Assembly (NCBI RefSeq): GCF_030247195.1
Contig: NC_080670.1
Location: 31,234,497-31,298,496, forward strand
DNA from: Topomyia yanbarensis
Taxonomy: Eukaryota; Arthropoda; Insecta; Diptera; Culicidae
DNA length: 64,000 nucleotides
Direction of reading: 5' to 3'
The position numbers were made by a program, and so were the translations under genes. Position 1 is the stretch's first letter; every line of letters starts with the position of its first letter. The notes under the pieces were generated by a model. That model worked only from the letters and a program-made list of their open reading frames with translations, had not been told where the DNA came from and did no database searches. Positions 32,101 through 41,100 of this stretch are shown here, piece after piece.

Positions 32101-35100
32101 TACCAAGGTGCCGTATTACATTACTCTCTTTACCCTGAGTGTTCGATAATCTCCGTATTGGAAACACAATTTCAGCTTACATTGTGCTGTAGTCAGGTAT
32201 AAAAGCTCAGCATGCTGTTGCTCACGATCAGTTCGTTTGCAGCATCTCCCACAAAATTCAAACCGCCGTCCGTTTGCTGCTGTCAGAAGAGTTGGCCAAG
32301 CACGCCGTCTCAGATGGCACCAAAACTGTTACCATATACACCAGCTCCAAGTAAATTTCGAACACTGCCCAAACAAAAGGCCCTTTTCAGCTGCATCAAT
32401 TTATCGACAAAGAATGAAATTGAAGTTTTGTTACTACAAGCATCAGAAAGTGGCTTGTCAAGAGCGTTGGATGGTAAGTGAGCCACTTGTGAACAATACC
32501 GTCGCTTTCACGTAGAATGGCACAAAATCATAAGGTTTTTGGGATTTGTAAACAGGTTAGTGTAATGATTCAATTTACAAAAATCGAACGTTTTCTAACG
32601 TTTCGATATAGGTGCTCCGTTTCAAAATTTTCGGCCAGAATGCTGCCTGTTTTTCAAAAAGTGAAAATCTGCTATTGTACTGAATGAAAACCTTCGATTT
32701 TTGCGCTGATTGGAAATAGTTGTGACTAGTTGTGTAGAATGTACAATTACTGAAAATAACAGATTTTTTGAAAGCAGTGGTTGGTCCATACAATTCGATT
32801 CCAAGCGAGCCAGACTAGTTTTCGTTGGAAGGTCCATCTCTGACAATAGAAATAAACTATTTTATTTTGAATTCAACTACAACTTCCTTGAAAACAGCAC
32901 AGCTAAAAAACTTTTGGAAAAAACGCGCAAACCTAAATTTTTCACTATAATTAAAACTAGTGCCCCGCCGCACAGCATCATCAAGATTGATAGTTATTCA
33001 AGCCGGGAGGAAACGGGGAGGGAGGTTGTAAGGCAATGGAAAATTTCATGTATAATAATAATACTTTATAATTGGCTGGTTCTGAAAACAACTTGTTGGT
33101 TTGTGATTTATTTTGGGTCACAATTTAGGCCCGCTCGATTTCTGATAGCTGTGAATTTTTCGCAGGGCGACAGTTTCTGTTCGGTAGCGATGAGGCTTCT
33201 TAACGCCAACCGTGACTGGGGCACTTTTACACGGCCTTCGTTGCCAACCGTGACTGGGGCACTTTTACATGGCCTTCGTTGCCAACCAGCCCCTGTCAAG
33301 GACGACGTCTCTGTACAGCCAGCATCACTGCAATGAAAGGCAAACATTAATTTTGAACCAAATGATTAGAAGCGGTATTTAGTTACAAAATGTCGATTTT
33401 CTGAATGATATGATATTAAATCATCCCACAAGATGCAAAACGTCGTGTGGAATGCTTGAATATCGAGCATAGTGCCGAACATAATTCTTTGTTTGGGGCT
33501 TTATAGCTATAACGCCCCATATATGTAGGTCGCTGTCAAACTCCATATGATGGTATAGGGTTGCCAGGGGGCTGTTGCCAACTGCTTGCGGGGAGCCTTT
33601 CCTCTGGTGGACTTATGAGCGGTTTGTTTGGTACAGGCCATGTAGCGAAAAATGCTGATCTTCTACTTCTCTGATGCTGCACACCAAAAAATAATGAAAT
33701 TTAAACAACATGTAAATCAAGACGAATGAAAACATACAACGATTGAATCCAAAATTTGATTGAAAATTACGTTAAAAGCAATTGGAACATCAAACAGCAT
33801 ACAATTTTACACTTTCATTCGTGTAATATTACATGTCATTCGTTTTACAACAGTATTCGAGTAAAAATACATTGAAGTGTATTGGTTTTCCGTTTAAAGA
33901 CACTGTAATTTTCAATCCACGTGTAAAATTATAATAAATTTCGTTGAAGAAAGCACGACAAGTCGTGTGTATTTGTGGTGGAACTTAATTTTACATTTAT
34001 ATTCATGCTCCAAATATGTGCATAAAAATAAACTTAAAATTACAAAATATTTTTTCTGTGTGGTAGTAGGACGACGGTCAAACGCTCGTTTTCGTGCCTT
34101 CATTCATAAAAGTTCAACAATATTTTCAAAGAATGTTGCAAATTGTCAACTTCCAAAAATAATCCAAATAAATTGCACTATGAATGTGCAAAAGACGACA
34201 AAATCGCATAGAAATTGCTTATTCCAGAGCAGAATTTACCGGTCTAAAGTGTATTCTACTTCACTCCGGTTATGTCTCTGACATTACCCACCCATCTTTT
34301 TTATCTCTTTTCATGTTTATTTCCTTCCAGCGCTTTTGGTCAAAAAAGTTACTTACATGCATACTCTTCGCCACTCGTAGCAACCAAAAGCTCTTTTACT
34401 CAAAAATAAATAAAATCTGCTTCACTTGAAATTCGGACACTATTTATTTTGTAGCATCGGATCTAGTAGTCGAATTTAAAAGCACAATTTCGAAAAGCTT
34501 TTTCACTGACTGAAATGGAATGTCATAGTTGTAACAGTGATTTGTGTAGAAAATATACGTGATTCAGTGGTGAAGTTTTCGTCTGGCTACGTGCAGTCTG
34601 AAAAGCGTGGAAAATGGAAGACGAGAAAAGGAAGTTGATGATGGACACTCGTTTCAAAAGCCGACAGTGGTCAGTCAACCTGTGCGGTATTTTGTTTCAG
34701 TATCCAGTTATTTGTGCAGTGTCCTAAGTACTCTTGCCAATTTTATTCAATTTCCCCTTTATAATTGCTCAATACTTTTCGATACAGCACTATTTTGACT
34801 CTCGGTAAAAATGAAAGTGAACGGGTAAGTTGGAATCATTGTTGATGAAATTCACTTTATTATCACTGTAGTACGTCCCGGTTGTAGTGACAGATTTCTA
34901 AATCTAGCCCGAACTTAATTGGGCCTTTTCTGTTCGCGTTTTCTATCTAGCCCAATTTTGAACTAATCGTATCAAGACGAAACTTTCATTACTGAAGACA
35001 TGTATTTTCTGAACAAATCGCTACCAGAACATTTCAAACTCACCGCTAGAGGTGCTGCTAAAGAATTAATAGTGTCCAAATTGTAAGTGGAAGAAGATTC

Positions 35101-38100
35101 AACTACAGACACTTTATATAACAGACTAGCGGAGAGAAAAACAGTAAAACTAGCAACCATGAATGTAAACTGGCATCACGGAAGCTCCCATAAGCTTTGC
35201 ATGGGCTTCCTCTTGCACTTCCCCTCTTAAAACCATCATGCTCGTTTGGCTGCACTTTTTGACAGCCCGTTTGGGTGCAATTTTTGACACTTCGCTAGTC
35301 TGTGTATAAAGTGTCTGTAGATTCAACGTGTCCTTGAATTGCTCTCAGCCAATTTGGTAACCCTAAGTTACATAAACCGTGTGATATTCTAATAGCTTTC
35401 CAGTTTCATTTTAATTTGAGCAGCTAGCAAGTTCTCGTACACCATAAATGAAATTTATCACACATTTCTTAAGTAACAGCCGAACTTTTAGTTACTTGGA
35501 TTGTGTTCTTTCTTTTTTAAACTTAACTGAGACAGTTCCTAACTGTAACTGCTTTCAAGATGTATTGGTTCGCAGTAAATTAGTTCCGGAATTGATTCAG
35601 TTTCACCCTCAAGCTAAATCGACATATATTTATTTTAGATATACCTGCAATGTTTATCGAAAACTGATTGGAAACTCGGTACTTGGAACGTCAGAAGCTT
35701 GTTTGGACCTGTAAAAGCTCGGGAGCTGGAGTTGAGGTGGAGATTGCAGCCATTCAGGAATTTCGATGGCATCTACCACAGTGGCAGCAACAATGCAGAA
35801 TAAGGAGTGGGATTTCTAGTGTTTGGAGAGCAGCAACGACGAGAGATTTCACGCACAAACGACAACCCCGAGAAAGTGTAAAAGATGAACGGCCCTATTC
35901 TGCGCGGCGTGTGACGTGAGACGACTAATCTCACCTCACTCTAAGTGACTTTTCTCACCCAATTCTGAAGAGTCACTTCGGGTGGCGTGAGACGCCCATT
36001 TAACCGCAATGGTGAATCCTAGGGGCAGATCACTCTAAGAATTTATAACAAATTTGTATCAAATTAAAAAAAATGCATTTAATTTCCATTTTTGCATCAG
36101 CTTTGCACTCCCTCGCAGAAAAGTTTGTTTAACAAACGTCCTACACTCGGCCCTATTCTGCGCGGAGTGTGACGTGAGACGACTAATATCACCTCACTTT
36201 ACGTGACTTTTCTCACCCTATTCTGAGAGTCGACTCGGGTGAGGTGAGATTCCCCATTGCGGTTAAATGGGCGTCTCACGTCACCCGAAGTGACTCTTCA
36301 GAATTGGGTGAGAAAAGTCACGTAGAGTGAAGTGAGATTAGTCGTCTCACGTCACACGCCGCTCAGAATAGGGCCGACTGATTCACTTTGTTCGACGTTT
36401 TGTTAAATGTAGGGCTAGTTTTTCTGCAGGGTTTTGACGTCTTACACGCAACGCAAACAACATTGCACGCAACGCAAAAACATTGCACGCAACGCAAAAT
36501 ACATTATGAATTTCTATTTTGATGGAAATAAATGCATTTAATTTCGCTGATTTTAAAAAATGAATCACAAGTGATCCGCCCCTAGGGTGAATCTCACCTC
36601 ACTCGAGTCGACTCTCAGAATAGGGTGAAAAAAGTCACGTAAAGTGAGGTGAGTTTAGTGACCTCACGTCACACGCCGCGCAGAATAAGGCCGGAAGCCT
36701 ATGATCGTTTATATAAGATGTACGAAAACTGCCTTAAACATGACGTATGAGAGAAACAAAAGCACATGATGTGAGGATGGCATTCTTTCGTCTACTCCAA
36801 CGATCAATGGCAAGGACCTAGGATTGATCAATCTTGCTGCAGCTAAAAGCATGAATATCTGTAGCACTATCTTATCACTGAAGGATGTTCGAAAGCTCAT
36901 TTGGACACCCGAATGGCGAAACTTGCTGGTAAATCGATCATGCTTCGATAGACGGTTTACATTTCTCCAATGTCATTGAGGTCAGAACCTTTCGAGGACC
37001 AAACGTCGACTCTTACCATATCTGGCCTCGCCAGTTCCAGGGTTAGAGAATTATACGTTTGAACAGCGACCGTCAGATGAGGGTATGGTCGAGTGATATG
37101 CCATGGCATACAGTTTCTTGAGGTAATCAGAACAACAACCACAGACCTATTGGGTACCACTTGCGGAAACCAGCGAACTAGAAAAATCAGGCCAGAAGAA
37201 GAATGCAGCGGCTACACGTTAGAACAGGGAACGATACGGTGAACTACGGGTAGTCGAAAATAAAACAACATCGACGTTAGAAGCGTTAGTACAACCACAG
37301 ATAACAAACGTTTATGTTCGATTCGAAATGTGTGTAAATACCCGATACTGAAATTTCGAATAAATTAGACGTCTGAAACGAATCTGTTGACAGATCGTAC
37401 AGGAGTTGCTGCCAGGTGAAAGCATCATTTTGAGAATGAGGTTTAGAGATGATGGACAAACTCAGCATTATTCTACCGGCCCTATTCTGCGCGGCGTGTG
37501 ATGTGAGACGACTAATCTCACCTCACTCTACGTGACTTTTCTAACCCAATTCTGAAGAGTCACTTCGGGTGACGTGAGACGCCCATTTAACCGCAATGGG
37601 GAATCTCACCTCACCCGAGTCGACTCTCAGAATCGGGTGAGAAAAGTCACGTAAATGAGGTGAGATTAGTCGTCTCACGTCACACGCCGCGCAGAATAGG
37701 GCCGTACATGACGACGGATCGTTTTTTTGAACGAATGTTATTTGTATTCTCAATAACGGTTTTGTTGGCTATTTTCGGCAAATTTGAGACTAAGAGAAAC
37801 GCCGGCGTCGGCGGTAAAACATGATGATGAGTTATGTTCTACCATAGACCATGCGGTAGACTTGAGTGCAACGCCCAACTCCTACTTAGCAGAAGGCAAA
37901 GAATTCTTCACATTTCCTTTCGATCATGTCTAGAATACCTATCCGTCTTTCAATTTCATTGCTTTCGTTTCTCTTAGTCTCAAATTTGCCGAAAATAGCC
38001 AACAAAATCGATATAGTAGAACCTTGCGGCAATTAAAACATAGTAACATTCTCAATACCGACAGCAAAACCAAACGGGAACCTACTTCGATCGAACCACA

Positions 38101-41100
38101 TTCGTTCGAAAGTCTGATCCGTCGTAATGTAGAATAGGGCTGATAATCCCAGCCGAGCTTCTTAAAGACGGGAGTGACCGGCCGTACGAAGCTATCCACT
38201 GCGTGATCGGTGTGATTTGAGTTAAAGAAACGGATTAGTTGGATGGCTTCTCGAATATAATAACTTTCCAGGCATAACGATCCGAGATGCCGACTATAAA
38301 ATACTTTCCTGTGTTGTATTTAGGAGACTGCACAGAGAACAGACGTCCATCTTCAGCATTCAACTTGTGTAAAAATCCCTAATGTTTTCGAAGGTAGTTG
38401 GGATATCTAAACTGTCGTCATGTTTTTTAGCGGCTGAGTTCGACTGAACTGACAGCGGATATACCTCTACCCAGCCAAACCATTCTTGAACCGGTTGGGA
38501 TTTCTGAGTGGATTTAGTATGAATTCCAGTTTAAATGCATCAACTGATTGAGTCGGAATCGGTTGTTTTCTTTGAGCCAGATTCCATGCTGAATTCGTTC
38601 AGGATTTTGTACCGGTTGCGGAATGAATTTGACGGATAGTTGGGATACGTTGGAGTGGTTGCGCTAGTGTTTTATCGTATATTAATTAAAAAGCCTTTGT
38701 CGGTGCATACGATTGAAGATATGAATCAGATTAGAAAAAAAAACTCTAGAAAAAAAGCTGCGGAGAGAAAAACGGCGTTTTGGCAACGTATGCTCCGGCA
38801 TTATATGGTAACATGTTCAATACTATAAGGATAGGCAATTGTTCGATTGGATTCATTTTTTGGATAGCTAAACCTGAACTCAAACGATCCAAAATGTAGA
38901 CTCTGCAGTTCTCTTTCTAGAGTTTTCCTAGACTAGATGCGCACCCTGCGACAAATTCTGGAAACACCGGGAATAAAACTTGGGAACTCACCATCTGTTT
39001 GTGGATTTCAAGGCGGCGTACGTGAAGTAAACTGTAAAATAGGTACGGTTTCTCATCTTGCTCAGTTCAGAAGCGCTCTGTTTTTAAAGCAGGGCATGCA
39101 ATCAAAATTACGCGTTCGCCACTTTGTCATTTTTCAAAAGCAGAAATTCATTCCTTCTATCTAGTGTGTGAAACGTGAACAAACATCTACGTCATGGTAC
39201 TGATTATGTTCAAAAACATTAGTCAATCAGAATCATTAACTTCGCAGATCAACTTGGAACACGTCGTTGAATGTTATGATATTCAATACAGCATTATATA
39301 TAGATAAAAACAGTACTGAAGTAAAGTTATATGACCGCGTACTAATCCCACCGCTATCTACCAAATATAGTGAGAAGTAGATAGCGTTAGAGCATGTTCA
39401 GGAGTGTTTCAGTTCTAGATTCATAATTTTGACAGTTCTTTTATATAAAACTAAAAATTTTAAAACTAGAACTTGCTGTCCCCAGCAGCAGTGGTAGCGG
39501 ATGTTCTATTCAGTTTAACATTCATGTCTCGCCATTCCTTCAGCGTTAGGGCATGTTCAGGAGCGTTTTATTTTGTATAGGAGTTTCAAAGTAGAACTGG
39601 AACTGAAACATTCACATCCCCAGCAGAGCATTTTGTTTTATAATTTCGAACAGTTTTGTTTTAAAATTTAAAACTGTTATACGACTCCGTTCTATTTGTT
39701 GCTGATTTTAAAACACTTTTAGAACTGTGTTTTAAGAGCGTGTTCAGGAGTGTTTCAGTTCTAGATTCATAATTTTGACAGTTCTATTATATAAAACTGA
39801 AAATTTTAAAACTAGAACTTGCTGTCCCCTGCAGCAGTTTTAGCGGGTGTTCTATTCAGTTTAAAATCCATGTCGGGTCTAAGTGTATGTGCTGAAAACT
39901 TTGCATGTATTTAAAACACAGTTCTAAACGTGTTTTAAAATCAGCAACAAATAGAACGGAGTCGTATAACAGTTTTAAATTTTGAAACAAAACTGTTCGA
40001 AATAATAAAACAAAACGCTCTGCTGGGGATGTGAATGTTTCAGTTCCAGTTCTACTTTGAAACTCCTATACAAAATAAAACGCTCCTGAACATGCCCTAA
40101 CGCTGAAGGAATGGCGAGACATGAATGTTAAACTGAATAGAACATCCGCTACAACTGCTGCTGGGGACAGCAAGTTCTAGTTTTAAAATTTTCAGTTTTA
40201 TATAATAGAACTGTCAAAATTATGAATCTAGAACTGAAACACTCCTGAGCATGCTCTTACTGCATTCAAATTTATTTTTCCCCAAACTATCGGGTCTAAG
40301 CGTCTGTGCTGAAAACTTTGCTTGTATTTAAAACACAGTTCTAAACGTGTTTTAAAATCAGCAACAAATAGAACGGAGTCGTATAACACTTTTAAATTTT
40401 GAAACAAAACTGTTCGAAATTATAAAACGAAACGCTCTGCTGGGGATGTGAATGTTTCAGTCCCAGTTCTACTTTTAAACTCCAATACAAAATAAAACGC
40501 TCCTGAACATGCCCTTAAGGACGATAATTCTAGAAACTTCTTCCCAGGACTTCGCAACGGCGTTCATGTGGTGAGAATACGTCCTACAAAACCAATCCCC
40601 TTCAGTACTTGACCATCCAATGCGACTCAGTCCGAGGTATAGCATATACTCAGTGAACATTTGTCACGCACGCAGGGCAGATTCCTACGCACGTGCCAAT
40701 ACTGTGATCAGCCGCTACGGCACGGAAATCTTGCGCAGAGGCTGCGAAATTACATCTGTTACGACCAAGACACAGTCGTCGTATGCTAAACCACAATCGG
40801 TTACAATCCAAACCTTCCACAAGTTGAAATGAAACATTCCATATTTCAAAAGGTCTTCGCACATTAGACCCGGTACAGATACCACACCATCAATCTCCAG
40901 TGCCCAACCAGGGACGTTAACGCGATAGCCCCGCGTTTGGTCGAGATTATTCATTGCAACACGTGTTATCTGAGTTACAGCCGGGTACTGGAAAGTAGGG
41001 TTTCGAAAAATTTCTCATAATTTCATCGGTTCTGTGTCTTCAGGGTGAGGGTTCCCCCTTATTTTTTGTGTGTGGACGGGTGGACTACTTACCCAGCAGC

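Larger units (their letters stand above)
36019..36585. mobile_element. MITE-2 inserted in MITE-1, 8-bp target duplication GGTGAATC
   Basis: The ends CTAGGGGCAGATCACT and the inverted CTAGGGGCGGATCACT are flanked by GGTGAATC at 36011-36018 and 36586-36593. The uninterrupted 37477-37704 copy of MITE-1 shows the corresponding empty site (tggggaatctcacctc). Confidence 0.9.
35890..36693. mobile_element. MITE-1 copy (outer), target duplication GAA, carrying nested elements
   Basis: Termini CGGCCCTATTCTGCGCGG and its inverted, slightly mutated copy (gcagaataaggccg) are flanked by GAA at 35887-35889 and 36694-36696. The arms continue as 'tgacgtgagacgactaatct' and are nearly palindromic. Its interior is interrupted by an element at 36019-36585. 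Confidence 0.9.

Noticed and set aside
31810..33210. Functional histone genes
   Set aside because: All copies are truncated and carry stops, frameshifts or non-conservative changes.
34811..34825. ATG AAA GTG AAC followed by GGTAAGT as a first exon of protease C
   Set aside because: It would encode only four residues with no signal peptide, and the phase (2) does not match the clip exon.
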